Shown here in pieces: positions 1 through 11,315 of a stretch of 64,000 nucleotides of DNA. The notes under the pieces are model-generated. The model was not told the DNA's origin, made no database searches, and saw only the letters and a list, made by a program, of their open reading frames with translations. This DNA comes from an uncultured Halieaceae bacterium (GTDB taxonomy: Bacteria; Pseudomonadota; Gammaproteobacteria; Pseudomonadales; Halieaceae), in contig CAJXNM010000006.1 of assembly GCA_913057135.1 (NCBI GenBank), forward strand, positions 1 through 64,000, read 5' to 3'. How positions within the stretch are numbered: position 1 is the first letter of the stretch; every line of letters starts with the position of its first letter. Both the position numbers and the translations under genes were made by a program.

Positions 1-525
1 GTCCGTCAAGTCCTTGAGGCGGCGCCGGATGCCCTGCCAAGCCTGTCTGTGGATCGTTATCGCCTGATTCGTTGGCAAGAGTGTATTTGGCGCACGGTTG
101 CGGTGAGTCATGACAGCAGGGAGCGTCATGGTGCCAATGCCAATGCCAACGCCAATGCGATGCCCACCACTGTCACCGCAGGCCGCATCACTGGCGGATC
201 TTGGGGGCGCTTGGTTTGGCACGCCGTAAAACCCGGCGAGCGCGGTATTCCTGAAGGCGTGGTTCTGGGGCTGCAGACACGCCCGACAGGTGCAAGTGTG
301 GCGCCTCCGGGTGGTCCTAATCGTCCGTTCAAGCAATTCGCTCGAGAGCGCGGCGTGCCCCCATGGTGGCGCCAGCAACTACCGTGGCTTGCGTACAACG
401 GGCAGCCGGTGGCGGTAGCGGGTGCTGGGCTCCTTGCCGCCGTCGATGATCTCCCAAGACCTGCGGATGCACCATTACTCCTACCCCATTGGACACCCGC
501 AACCATCGCCGATTCAATTGAGTGA
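1..525 (+). CDS. tilS: tRNA(Ile)-lysidine synthase, C-terminal part (truncated by window edge)
   Basis: Open from base 1 in frame 1, so the 5' part lies outside the window. TilS makes lysidine at position 34 of the AUA-reading tRNA(Ile), using ATP and lysine, in the cytoplasm. What is visible is the C-terminal substrate-binding domain: a PPGGPNRPFKQF segment followed by GVPPWWRQQLPWL and a GQPVAVAG strand, the usual TilS tail pattern. The PP-loop catalytic domain is not in view. A low-complexity NANANANA stretch (about 150-160) interrupts the linker. Position just upstream of pyrG agrees with the accA-tilS-pyrG order common in gammaproteobacteria. The 156 bases between this stop and pyrG hold nothing I can name. 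Confidence 0.85.
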   Translation, partial: VRQVLEAAPDALPSLSVDRYRLIRWQECIWRTVAVSHDSRERHGANANANANAMPTTVTAGRITGGSWGRLVWHAVKPGERGIPEGVVLGLQTRPTGASVAPPGGPNRPFKQFARERGVPPWWRQQLPWLAYNGQPVAVAGAGLLAAVDDLPRPADAPLLLPHWTPATIADSIE

Positions 526-609
526 AACCGGCCCTGCTGATAGACTGGCGTCCCATCTGGGTGCGACGCTGAGCCTTGCCGGCTACACCGCACTGACGTC
601 TTTCTCTAG

Positions 610-3222
<2,613 letters not shown>

Positions 3223-3237
3223 AGTGTCGTGTCCTAA

Positions 3238-4539
<1,302 letters not shown>

Positions 4540-4542
4540 TTC

Positions 4543-4836
4543 ATGCGGTGGCTCCTGGCGGGGCTAGTTCTCGTATTGCTGCTGTTGCAATACCGGCTCT
4601 GGCTGGCCGATGGCGGTTTGGCCGAGGTGGTCCGGCTGCGAGAGCGCATAGCGTCCGAGCGCGAGCGTAACCAGCAGTTAGAGGAACGCAACCAATTACT
4701 CGAGCAGCAGGTGTTAGAGCTACAGTCGGGTAATAGGGTGATTGAGCAGCGCGCCCGGGAAGACCTGGGGCTGATAAAAGAGGGGGAAATTTATTTTCAG
4801 TTCCCCAACGAGCAGGAGAAGAAACAGAGCCAATGA
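4543..4836 (+). CDS. ftsB: Cell division protein FtsB
   Basis: 97 residues, typical for FtsB, a bitopic inner-membrane protein of the FtsQLB divisome complex. Residues 1-20 form one hydrophobic membrane segment (WLLAGLVLVLLLLQYRLW). They are followed by a charged periplasmic coiled coil rich in Glu, Arg, Gln and Leu heptads (about 25-75). The LWLADGGLAEV and RAREDLGLIKEGEIYFQF segments are characteristic. Starts three bases after eno and overlaps ispD by four bases (ATGA), suggesting translational coupling. Confidence 0.95.
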   Translation: MRWLLAGLVLVLLLLQYRLWLADGGLAEVVRLRERIASERERNQQLEERNQLLEQQVLELQSGNRVIEQRAREDLGLIKEGEIYFQFPNEQEKKQSQ

Positions 4837-5561
4837 GCAGTTTGTGGGCCGTTGTACCCGCCGCTGGTAGCGGACGCCGCATGGCATCGGAGGTACCCAA
4901 GCAGTACCTGCCCGTGGCCGGTGAAGCGCTGCTGGAGCACACCTTGCGTGCACTGTTGGCCTGTCCCGATGTGCGGGGCCTGGTGGTAGCACTCGACCCC
5001 AGCGACCGCCGTGCCGATACCCTGACAAGTCTCGCGGACCCGCGTGTTATGCGCACCACCGGGGGAGCCGAGCGCGCCGACTCCGTATTGGCGGGCTTAA
5101 ATGCGTTGGCCGAAATAGCCCCCGGCAACGATTGGGTATTGGTGCACGATGCGGCCAGGCCTTGCCTGCCGGTGGCGGATTTAAAACGCCTTATCGACAC
5201 CGCAAAGGGTCACGAAGGAGGTGCCATTTTGGCTCAGCCCTGCAGTGATACCATCAAGCAAGTCGATGAGCAGGGCAGGGTGATCACAACCCTCGACCGC
5301 AGCACCCTTTGGCGCGCTCAAACGCCTCAGATGTTTCCACTGCACGCCCTGCGCGATGCGTTGGCGGCGGCCATTGAAGAGGGTGCCCACATCACCGATG
5401 AAGCCAGTGCCATGGAGCGTGCCGGCTATTCCGTGGCGGTGGTGGAGGGACCGGCCTGTAATATTAAAGTGACGGTTCCCGCCGATTTATCGATTGCCGA
5501 GGCCTACCTGACTGCGCAAAAAGCGGCGCCTTCAGTGGTAACAGGGAAGATAGAATCATGA
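4833..5561 (+). CDS. ispD: 2-C-methyl-D-erythritol 4-phosphate cytidylyltransferase
   Basis: Transfers CMP from CTP to methylerythritol phosphate in the non-mevalonate isoprenoid pathway. 242 residues, full length. The nucleotide-binding N-terminus [12 protein letters not shown] with the following PKQYLPV, the [10 protein letters not shown] motif and the [12 protein letters not shown] segment are all present. Overlaps ftsB at its start and ispF at its end by four bases each, so ftsB-ispD-ispF is very probably one coupled translational unit. Confidence 0.96.
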   Translation: MSSLWAVVPAAGSGRRMASEVPKQYLPVAGEALLEHTLRALLACPDVRGLVVALDPSDRRADTLTSLADPRVMRTTGGAERADSVLAGLNALAEIAPGNDWVLVHDAARPCLPVADLKRLIDTAKGHEGGAILAQPCSDTIKQVDEQGRVITTLDRSTLWRAQTPQMFPLHALRDALAAAIEEGAHITDEASAMERAGYSVAVVEGPACNIKVTVPADLSIAEAYLTAQKAAPSVVTGKIES

Positions 5562-6049
5562 TGCGTATTGGTCACGGTTTTGATGTTCATGCCTTTGGCG
5601 ACGGTGACCAGGTGATGCTCGGTGGTGTGGCTATTCCCTGTGATCGTGGTTTGGTGGCCCATTCCGACGGCGATGTGGTGCTTCACGCCCTGTGTGATGC
5701 CCTATTGGGCGCCGCGGCCCTTGGGGATATTGGTAGCCACTTCCCCGATACCGATCCTCAGTTCAAAGGCGCCGATAGCCGTGCGTTACTGCGTTCCGTG
5801 GTCGCCAAGGTGGCCAGTGTCGGTTGGTCTACTGGCAATGCCGATATTACCGTTGTGGCGCAAAAGCCCCGTTTGGCGGCGCATATCCAAGCCATGAGGA
5901 CCCGCATTGCGGAAGACTTAGGTGTTAACGAGGGCTGCGTGAACGTGAAAGCAACCACCACCGAGCGGCTGGGCTACGTGGGGCGCGAAGAGGGTATTGC
6001 CTGCCACGCTGTGGTGTTATTGCACCCGCTCGAGCAGGGTGGGTCCTAA
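5558..6049 (+). CDS. ispF: 2-C-methyl-D-erythritol 2,4-cyclodiphosphate synthase
   Basis: Cyclises CDP-methylerythritol 2-phosphate with release of CMP, two steps after IspD in the same pathway. 163 residues, normal. Seen: [12 protein letters not shown] (metal-binding Asp and His near the N-terminus), the [26 protein letters not shown] signature region (5636-5713), [14 protein letters not shown] and a C-terminal [12 protein letters not shown]. In many gammaproteobacteria truD and surE follow; here pcm follows after only four bases. Confidence 0.96.
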   Translation: MMRIGHGFDVHAFGDGDQVMLGGVAIPCDRGLVAHSDGDVVLHALCDALLGAAALGDIGSHFPDTDPQFKGADSRALLRSVVAKVASVGWSTGNADITVVAQKPRLAAHIQAMRTRIAEDLGVNEGCVNVKATTTERLGYVGREEGIACHAVVLLHPLEQGGS

Positions 6050-6053
6050 GCCG

Positions 6054-6710
6054 ATGGATCGACAAGGCATTGGCATGACCTCTATGCGCACCCGTGAGCG
6101 GCTGATACAGCGGCTTATGGATCGGGGTGTTACCAACTACGATGTGCTGCGGGTGATTCGCACAACCCCTCGACATTTGTTTGTTGATGAAGCCCTCGCG
6201 CACCGGGCCTATGAAGACACCGCATTGCCGATTGGCTGGAACCAAACCATCTCCCAGCCCTATATTGTGGCGCGCATGACCGAGCTGGCGCTGGCGGCGG
6301 GTAAGCCCTCCAAAGTCCTGGAAATCGGCAGTGGCTCTGGCTACCAGACAGCGGTACTAGCGCCCCTGGTAGGCGAGATCTATGCCATGGAGCGCATTAA
6401 AGGTCTGCTCGATAAATCCCGCCAGCGTATCCGTGATTTAAGGCTGCGCAACGTACAGTTACGTTTCGCCGATGGCCTTGATGGCTGGGCCGACAAAGGC
6501 CCGTTCGATGTCATATTAGGGGCCGCTGCGCCCGATCACATACCCAGTGTGCTCATCGATCAACTGGCCATGGATGGTCGACTGATTCTACCGGTAGGTG
6601 GTGATGAGCAAACCCTTACCGTGGTGACTCGCACCGCGGCGGGTCTTGAAACGACCGCCGTAGAGCCAGTACGGTTCGTACCCATGTTATCCGGTACCGA
6701 GCGGGATTAA
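6054..6710 (+). CDS. pcm: Protein-L-isoaspartate O-methyltransferase
   Basis: Methylates isoaspartyl residues of aged proteins with S-adenosylmethionine so they can revert to aspartate. 218 residues from the ATG at 6054, four bases after the ispF stop. In-frame starts at 6075 and 6084 are alternatives, and the open frame extends back into ispF. Visible family blocks: HLFVDEALAHRAYEDTALPIG, QTISQPYIVARMTE, the SAM loop VLEIGSGSGYQTA, MERIKGL and the C-terminal VEPVRFVPM. Precedes nlpD/rpoS as in E. coli, with one membrane-protein gene between. Confidence 0.93.
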   Translation: MDRQGIGMTSMRTRERLIQRLMDRGVTNYDVLRVIRTTPRHLFVDEALAHRAYEDTALPIGWNQTISQPYIVARMTELALAAGKPSKVLEIGSGSGYQTAVLAPLVGEIYAMERIKGLLDKSRQRIRDLRLRNVQLRFADGLDGWADKGPFDVILGAAAPDHIPSVLIDQLAMDGRLILPVGGDEQTLTVVTRTAAGLETTAVEPVRFVPMLSGTERD

Positions 6711-6714
6711 GCCC

Positions 6715-7671
6715 ATGACAAGCCCCTTATCAGCGCAACGCGGTTTGGGTATTTTTTTGCGCGGTGTGGCGATGGGGGCCGCCGATGTGGTGCCCGGTGT
6801 CTCTGGGGGTACCATCGCCCTCATCACCGGTATTTACGACCGCTTATTGGCAGCGATTGCTAGCGCCAATATTGACGCAGTGCGCTTTTTGCTCCGCGGT
6901 GATATGCAGGGGGCTTGGCGCCACATCGATGGTGCTTTTCTAGTAACCCTGCTGGCGGGTATTGCCACGTCGGTGTTGCTACTAGCAAGAGTGATTCATT
7001 GGTTATTGGCGCATCATCCACTGCCCCTTTGGTCGTTTTTCTTTGGCTTGGTACTGGCCAGTGCGTGGCTGTTGCGCAAGCAAGAGGTCAGTCAGACTCG
7101 GGCGGCGGAGTGGCTAGCACTGGGGCTTGGGGTGCTGTTAGCGGCCAGTATAGGTCTTGCGCCCGCCACTAGCTTTATAGCGGGACCACTCGGGTTATTT
7201 TTAGCGGGCGCTCTGGCTATTTGCGCCATGATTTTACCGGGTATCTCTGGCAGCTTTATTTTGCTGCTAATAGGCATGTACGCTCCGGTCATTAAAGCCT
7301 TAAGCACCCTCGATGTGGCGGCGATCGTCGTGTTTGTTGCGGGCTGTGGCACCGGGCTATTAGGGTTTACCCATGTTTTGAATTGGGTACTGCGTCATTA
7401 CCGACGGTTAGTCATGGCTCTGTTAACCGGCTTTCTTTTGGGGTCTTTGGTCACCCTGTGGCCTTGGCAGGCGGTGTTGGCAACGACTATCGATCGTCAT
7501 GGTGAGGAGCGGGTGATACAGACTCACCCCGTGACCCCAAGTCAGTTTGCAGCTCAAGGCGGCGATGCCCAGTTGTGGCAATGCTTAGGGGCAGGTTTAT
7601 TGGGTTTGGGTGTTATTGTGGTGACCCAGCGTCGCGGTGGTGTTGCGCGATCAAGCGAGGAGCACCCCTAA
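6715..7671 (+). CDS. DUF368 membrane protein, probable undecaprenyl-phosphate translocase (PopT type)
   Basis: 318 residues, highly hydrophobic, with about eight to ten membrane segments. The family's two related signature loops are visible: DVVPGVSGGTIALITGIYD near residue 25 and ILPGISGSFILLLIGMY near residue 175, implying an internally repeated fold. DUF368 members have been shown to recycle the C55 lipid carrier across the inner membrane for wall and O-antigen synthesis; the assignment here is by family only. Starts four bases after pcm and ends directly against nlpD, so envelope-related genes form one run. Confidence 0.85.
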   Translation: MTSPLSAQRGLGIFLRGVAMGAADVVPGVSGGTIALITGIYDRLLAAIASANIDAVRFLLRGDMQGAWRHIDGAFLVTLLAGIATSVLLLARVIHWLLAHHPLPLWSFFFGLVLASAWLLRKQEVSQTRAAEWLALGLGVLLAASIGLAPATSFIAGPLGLFLAGALAICAMILPGISGSFILLLIGMYAPVIKALSTLDVAAIVVFVAGCGTGLLGFTHVLNWVLRHYRRLVMALLTGFLLGSLVTLWPWQAVLATTIDRHGEERVIQTHPVTPSQFAAQGGDAQLWQCLGAGLLGLGVIVVTQRRGGVARSSEEHP

Positions 7672-8685
7672 ATGCTATGTCAGCGGCGGGTACGTACCCA
7701 TAATCTACTGCGAGGCGCGCACCTTGGCCTGCTCATGCTAGTGGGTTGTGCCGATAACCCGCCAGCGCCTATTGAAGATCGAAACGCCAGTATGTCGCGC
7801 AGGGCACCGGTTGCTTCAGAGCTTCCGAAAGCCGCTGTCGGTAGCCCCACCTATGGTGATCCCTTAGTGGTGGGGGAGCCTTACAAGGTACAAGCAGGGG
7901 ATACGCTGTATGCCATTGCTTTTCGTTTGGGGGCTGATTTTCGGACTCTGGCGGCGCTGAATCATATTCCAAAGCCGTATACCATCTTCCCCGGGCAATT
8001 ACTCAAAACAGCGCCTGACAGGCAGGTGGCCAATACCCGTAAAAGCACTGCAACATCTTCCAGCCCAACGGCAAGCCCGGCGGCGTCCAAAACGCCTACC
8101 AGTAAAACAGCCGCGGCAACACCTGCCATTACACAAACAGCCACTGGGGTAGCCAAGACCACCACTAACGCCACCACTAAGACTACGCCAACGACTGTGG
8201 CTAAAGTTACTCCGGCCAGCCCAGCCGTGACGCCTAGTGCACCGACCCCGCAAAGTCGAACAGCGGTCAAAAAATCGTCGCCCTCGACGGGTACGACCTC
8301 ACCCGTAAAGCTTGGTCCTGTGACCCGCTGGCGCTGGCCCAGTAGCGGCAAGGTTGTGCGCAACTATCAGTCCAATTTCCATAAGGGGGTCGATATTGCC
8401 GGCAAACGCGGCGACCCGGTGCAGGCGGTAGCCGACGGCCAAGTGGTTTATGCGGGCACGGGGGTGAAGGGCTACGGAGCGCTACTCATTGTGAAACACA
8501 ACGATGAGTTCTTAAGCGCCTATGGGCACAACGATGCCATATTGGTATCCGAGGGCGAGGGCGTGCGTGCCGGTCAGCAGATTGCCCAGAAAGGTAGTAG
8601 TGGTACCGACACCGTCAAGCTGCATTTTGAAATACGACGGCAGGGGAAACCTGTAGATCCTCTGAAGCTTTTGCCGTCGCGGTAG
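7672..8685 (+). CDS. nlpD: Murein hydrolase activator lipoprotein NlpD (LysM + degenerate M23)
   Basis: Activates N-acetylmuramoyl-L-alanine amidases for septal wall splitting. Lipoprotein signal with lipobox LVGC (Cys 26); LysM domain about 71-112 (YKVQAGDTLYAIAFRLG); a long Thr/Ala/Pro/Ser-rich linker about 115-215; and an M23 (LytM) domain about 232-335. The domain keeps FHKGVDIAG and LHFEIR, but the first His of the usual HxH pair is Lys (VKLHFEI). It is therefore probably catalytically dead, as in known NlpD activators. In relatives rpoS follows directly and is partly transcribed from inside nlpD; here about 1.1 kb of extra DNA separates them. Confidence 0.92.
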   Translation: MLCQRRVRTHNLLRGAHLGLLMLVGCADNPPAPIEDRNASMSRRAPVASELPKAAVGSPTYGDPLVVGEPYKVQAGDTLYAIAFRLGADFRTLAALNHIPKPYTIFPGQLLKTAPDRQVANTRKSTATSSSPTASPAASKTPTSKTAAATPAITQTATGVAKTTTNATTKTTPTTVAKVTPASPAVTPSAPTPQSRTAVKKSSPSTGTTSPVKLGPVTRWRWPSSGKVVRNYQSNFHKGVDIAGKRGDPVQAVADGQVVYAGTGVKGYGALLIVKHNDEFLSAYGHNDAILVSEGEGVRAGQQIAQKGSSGTDTVKLHFEIRRQGKPVDPLKLLPSR

Positions 8686-8722
8686 GCTTATGGCTGACCG
8701 ACAGCGCAACGCCTTATCGGAA

Positions 8723-9022
8723 TCACAACGCGAAGCCTTTCAATGTGGGTACTAGTACCGTAACCACAATGACGCCCAGCATCCATGTATGAACCGCCAT
8801 AGTGCGCTCTTGCCGGGCAAAGCGCGCACCGATTTGGGCATCCTGTTGGGCAAATCGCTTATCTAACGCCATATCAAGGTGCTCTTTGGTCACCAAATTA
8901 TCAACGTAAAAACCGAATGCTTCTGCCATGAGCTCTGCCTGCGTATCCGCTTGAGGCTCGGGTACCCCCGCGTCGCGAAGCCGGCGGGCGTACTTGAGCG
9001 AATCGAATTGCACTGCGGTCAC
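8723..9022 (-). CDS. Small DUF1640-like (CCDC90-type) coiled-coil membrane protein, copy A
   Basis: 99 residues. N-terminal block FDSLKYARRLRDAGVPEPQADTQ, then a polar helical stretch likely to be coiled coil (VDNLVTKEHLDMALDKRFAQQ...), then one C-terminal membrane helix (TWMLGVIVVTVLVPTL). This is the layout of DUF1640/CCDC90-type proteins, whose bacterial role is not established. It is a close paralogue of the gene at 9128-9460 and shares flanking DNA with it, so the two arose by tandem duplication. It lies antisense between nlpD and rpoS. Confidence 0.75.
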   Translation of the reverse strand: MTAVQFDSLKYARRLRDAGVPEPQADTQAELMAEAFGFYVDNLVTKEHLDMALDKRFAQQDAQIGARFARQERTMAVHTWMLGVIVVTVLVPTLKGFAL

Positions 9023-9117
9023 TATAACGCTCCTTAGATGGGATTCAAGTCAAGGCTTAGTGTGTCGCTATGGCGCTAGCATATCGTCAGCAAAAACATG
9101 CTGAACTCATCAGCTGG
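8741..9117. repeat. Tandem duplication unit A (DUF1640-like gene plus flank)
   Basis: Matches unit B (about 9155-9555) across the gene and about 90 bases of its upstream non-coding flank, from GGGATTCAAG through ATGGCGCTAGCAT to AACTCATCAGCTGG. The similarity therefore reflects duplication of a DNA segment, not only a conserved protein. Confidence 0.8.
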
Positions 9118-9127
9118 TGACAAATGT

Positions 9128-9460
9128 TTATGGTGACCCTATCAACGATAGGTGTTCAAGCGTAGGGACAAGCACTGTGAGTACGATGACACCCAGCATC
9201 CATGTATGGACGGCCAGCGTTCGCCCTTGCTGGGCAAAGCGTGCGTCGATTCGAGCGGCCTGTTCAGCAAAACGCGCGTCAATTTGAGCTCCCTGCTTTT
9301 CTAACGCCAGATCAAGGTGCTCTTTGGTCACCAAATTATCGACGTAGAAACCGAATGCTTCTGCCATAAGCGCCGCCTGCGTATCCGCCTGAGGCTCTGG
9401 TACGCCCACATCGCGAAGCCGGCGGGCGTACTTGAGCGAATCGAATTGCACTGCCGTCAC
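9128..9460 (-). CDS. Small DUF1640-like (CCDC90-type) coiled-coil membrane protein, copy B
   Basis: 110 residues. N-terminal 50 residues nearly identical to copy A (8723-9022), with the same FDSLKYARRLRD start, VDNLVTKEHLD segment and C-terminal TWMLGVIVLTVLVPTL helix. The central coiled-coil part is longer by about eleven residues and contains the internal repeat QIDARFAEQAARIDARFAQQ, so the coil seems to expand by small in-frame duplications. Function unknown; by layout a membrane-anchored coiled coil. Confidence 0.75.
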   Translation of the reverse strand: MTAVQFDSLKYARRLRDVGVPEPQADTQAALMAEAFGFYVDNLVTKEHLDLALEKQGAQIDARFAEQAARIDARFAQQGRTLAVHTWMLGVIVLTVLVPTLEHLSLIGSP

Positions 9461-9555
9461 TATAGTGCCTCTTAAATGGGATTCAAGCGAAGGCGTAGTG
9501 TGTCGCTATGGCGCTAGCATGTCGCCAGCAAAAACAAGCCGAACTCATCAGCTGG
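9155..9555. repeat. Tandem duplication unit B (DUF1640-like gene plus flank)
   Basis: Second copy of the segment described at 8741-9117, in the same orientation. Its right edge (AACTCATCAGCTGG) lies about 55 bases before recognisable nlpD-derived sequence begins. Confidence 0.8.
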
Positions 9556-9608
9556 AAAAAAATACGGTGGCGATTTTTCGGACCTCATTGGCACCAAACC
9601 AAAAAGTG

Positions 9609-9790
9609 GGGCAGCCGTCACAAAATCGTCACCCTCGACGGGTACAACAACACTCGTAAATCTTAGTCGCTTAACCCGCTGGCCCAGTAGCGGCAAAGTG
9701 GTGCGTAACGACCGGTCCAGATTCCACAAGGGAGTAGATCTGGCCGGTAAACGCGGCGACCCAGTGCAGCCCGTGGCCGACGGCCAGGTG
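9609..9790 (+). pseudogene. Truncated, diverged copy of the middle of nlpD, abutting rpoS
   Basis: About 180 bases align with nlpD 8260-8453 at roughly four matches in five (hand count), with one in-frame 6-base deletion. Read in frame it gives AAVTKSSPSTGTTTLVN..., [28 protein letters not shown] and VADGQV: the end of the linker and the start of the M23 domain. The match stops about 12 bases before the rpoS ATG, so the last third of the M23 domain is missing. Further upstream, GDFSDL (9569-9586) may be a remnant of the LysM stretch GADFRTL, but that is weak. No start or ribosome site is apparent. Confidence 0.85.
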
Positions 9791-9801
9791 GGGAACGATA
9801 C

Positions 9802-10848
9802 ATGGCAGCAGCCAATACTGAATTGCTCAGCGATGTTGAGCTTGAGAGCTACACTATCGACGACGTCGAGTCCACTCTTGATGAGGCATCCCCACAGGAT
9901 GATTGCGACCCTTACCATGCGCCGTCAGCCTTAACTGCCGCCAGAGCACTTGCCAAAGCACAAGTTTCCCAGCCAGCGGCTGCTCAGACTAAAGCTCGCG
10001 CCAATACTCATAGCTTAGATCCCATTCAGCTTTATTTAAACGAGATTGGACTGTCGCCTTTACTCAACGCCGACGAAGAAAAGTACTACGCCCGACGTGT
10101 GCAGCTAGGTGATACCCAGGCGCGCTGTCGCATGATTGAGTGCAACCTGCGCTTGGTGGTGAAAATTGCCCGTCGCTATAGCAATCGCGGTTTAACTCTG
10201 CTCGATTTAATCGAGGAGGGTAATTTGGGACTCATGCGCGCGGTAGAGAAGTTTGACCCCGAGCGGGGTTTTCGATTCTCGACCTACGCTACCTGGTGGA
10301 TTCGTCAGACCATCGAACGGGCGCTCATGAATCAGACCCGCACCATCCGCATTCCTATTCATATGATGAAAGAGCTCAATGCCTGCTTGCGCACCGCGCG
10401 AGAACTACGACAACGCTTCAATCGAGAGCCTACCGCCGCTGACATAGCACAGGTACTAGGACGAGATGCCGCGGACATTGAGCGGGTCATGAAGCTGAAC
10501 GAGCGCGTCACATCGGTTGATGTACCGATGGCACAAGATTCTGAGCGCAGCGTGCTCGATACCCTAAGTGGTGACGATGACGCCAGCCCCGCAGAGCAGT
10601 TTCAGCAGAGCGATTTATTCCAGCATGTTGATAGCTGGCTAGATTGTCTAAAACCCCGTCAACAAGATATTTTGGCGCGGCGCTTTGGGCTGCGTGGTCA
10701 TGATGCGGCAACCCTCGAAGAGGTGGGACAGGCGGTAGGCCTAACCCGAGAGCGGGTTAGGCAGATCCAGTTAGAGGCTCTGAAACAATTGCGGGGGCAT
10801 ATCGAGGGGCAGGGTCTCGATCGGGATACCTTGTTCGCACAAGGATAA
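9802..10848 (+). CDS. rpoS: RNA polymerase sigma factor RpoS
   Basis: Stationary-phase and general-stress sigma-70 family factor. 348 residues with region 1.2 ([18 protein letters not shown], near residue 72), region 2 ([40 protein letters not shown] and the -10 reading [16 protein letters not shown]), region 3, and region 4 with ARRFGLRG and the helix-turn-helix [23 protein letters not shown] at 9802 has GGGGA seven bases upstream. The DNA immediately before it is the nlpD fragment, so any rpoS promoter normally carried inside nlpD would have to be supplied by that remnant or by new sequence. Confidence 0.96.
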   Translation: MAAANTELLSDVELESYTIDDVESTLDEASPQDDCDPYHAPSALTAARALAKAQVSQPAAAQTKARANTHSLDPIQLYLNEIGLSPLLNADEEKYYARRVQLGDTQARCRMIECNLRLVVKIARRYSNRGLTLLDLIEEGNLGLMRAVEKFDPERGFRFSTYATWWIRQTIERALMNQTRTIRIPIHMMKELNACLRTARELRQRFNREPTAADIAQVLGRDAADIERVMKLNERVTSVDVPMAQDSERSVLDTLSGDDDASPAEQFQQSDLFQHVDSWLDCLKPRQQDILARRFGLRGHDAATLEEVGQAVGLTRERVRQIQLEALKQLRGHIEGQGLDRDTLFAQG

Positions 10849-10873
10849 TCGAGAGCTAACCGGGGGCTGTGAT

Positions 10874-11197
10874 TCAGCGCTCGAGTAACTCGATTTTGTT
10901 AGGCTTTCCGGCCCATTCTTCCGCGTCGTCCATGGCGGGTTTTTTCTCGGTGATATTGGGCCAAACCTCGGCCAAATCGGCGTTCAAGCGCAGGAACTCT
11001 TCTTGGCCTGCGGGCAATTCATCTTCCGAGAAAATGGCATCTACCGGGCATTCAGGCTCACACAGAGCGCAATCGATACACTCATCGGGGTGGATGACCA
11101 GAAAGTTTGGGCCTTCGTAGAAGCAGTCTACTGGGCATACTTCAACACAGTCGGTGTGTTTGCAGTTGATGCAGTCTTCGCCAACGACGAACGTCAT
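10874..11197 (-). CDS. fdxA: Seven-iron ferredoxin FdxA ([3Fe-4S][4Fe-4S])
   Basis: 107-residue low-potential ferredoxin for cytoplasmic electron transfer. Cluster cysteines are visible in [17 protein letters not shown] and [15 protein letters not shown]. The C-terminal extension ([17 protein letters not shown]) is typical of the FdxA/Azotobacter FdI type. The ATG at 11197 is preceded by GAGGT; a longer frame to 11212 adds only five residues. Convergent with rpoS. In Pseudomonas the order is rpoS-fdxA-mutS; here 4.4 kb (TonB receptor and PhoD) lies between fdxA and mutS. Confidence 0.95.
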   Translation of the reverse strand: MTFVVGEDCINCKHTDCVEVCPVDCFYEGPNFLVIHPDECIDCALCEPECPVDAIFSEDELPAGQEEFLRLNADLAEVWPNITEKKPAMDDAEEWAGKPNKIELLER

Positions 11198-11270
11198 AGT
11201 GTTACCTCGCACGGAAATCGAAGCGAAGGATACCGCTCTATGACCGGAATTTGAATTCCTTCGCCCATAA

Positions 11271-11293
11271 TAAAAAGGGCGCCGTAGCGCCCT
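11271..11293 (-). terminator. Rho-independent terminator of the 11316-13667 receptor gene
   Basis: Seven-bp stem AGGGCGC/GCGCCCT with a CGTA loop. Read on the minus strand it is followed by TTTTTATT. It lies about 23 bases beyond the receptor stop codon. Confidence 0.85.
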
Positions 11294-11315
11294 AGGGGTT
11301 ATAACGCCCGTGGCG

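Noticed and set aside
126-593. Long minus-strand open frame opposite the tilS fragment
   Set aside because: Mirrors the coding frame of tilS with Arg/Pro/Gly-rich sequence and no family feature; a shadow of a GC-rich gene.
9698-9934. Open frame over the nlpD fragment as a separate small gene
   Set aside because: It is the nlpD-derived frame running on out of frame into rpoS, with no start signal; treated as a pseudogene remnant.
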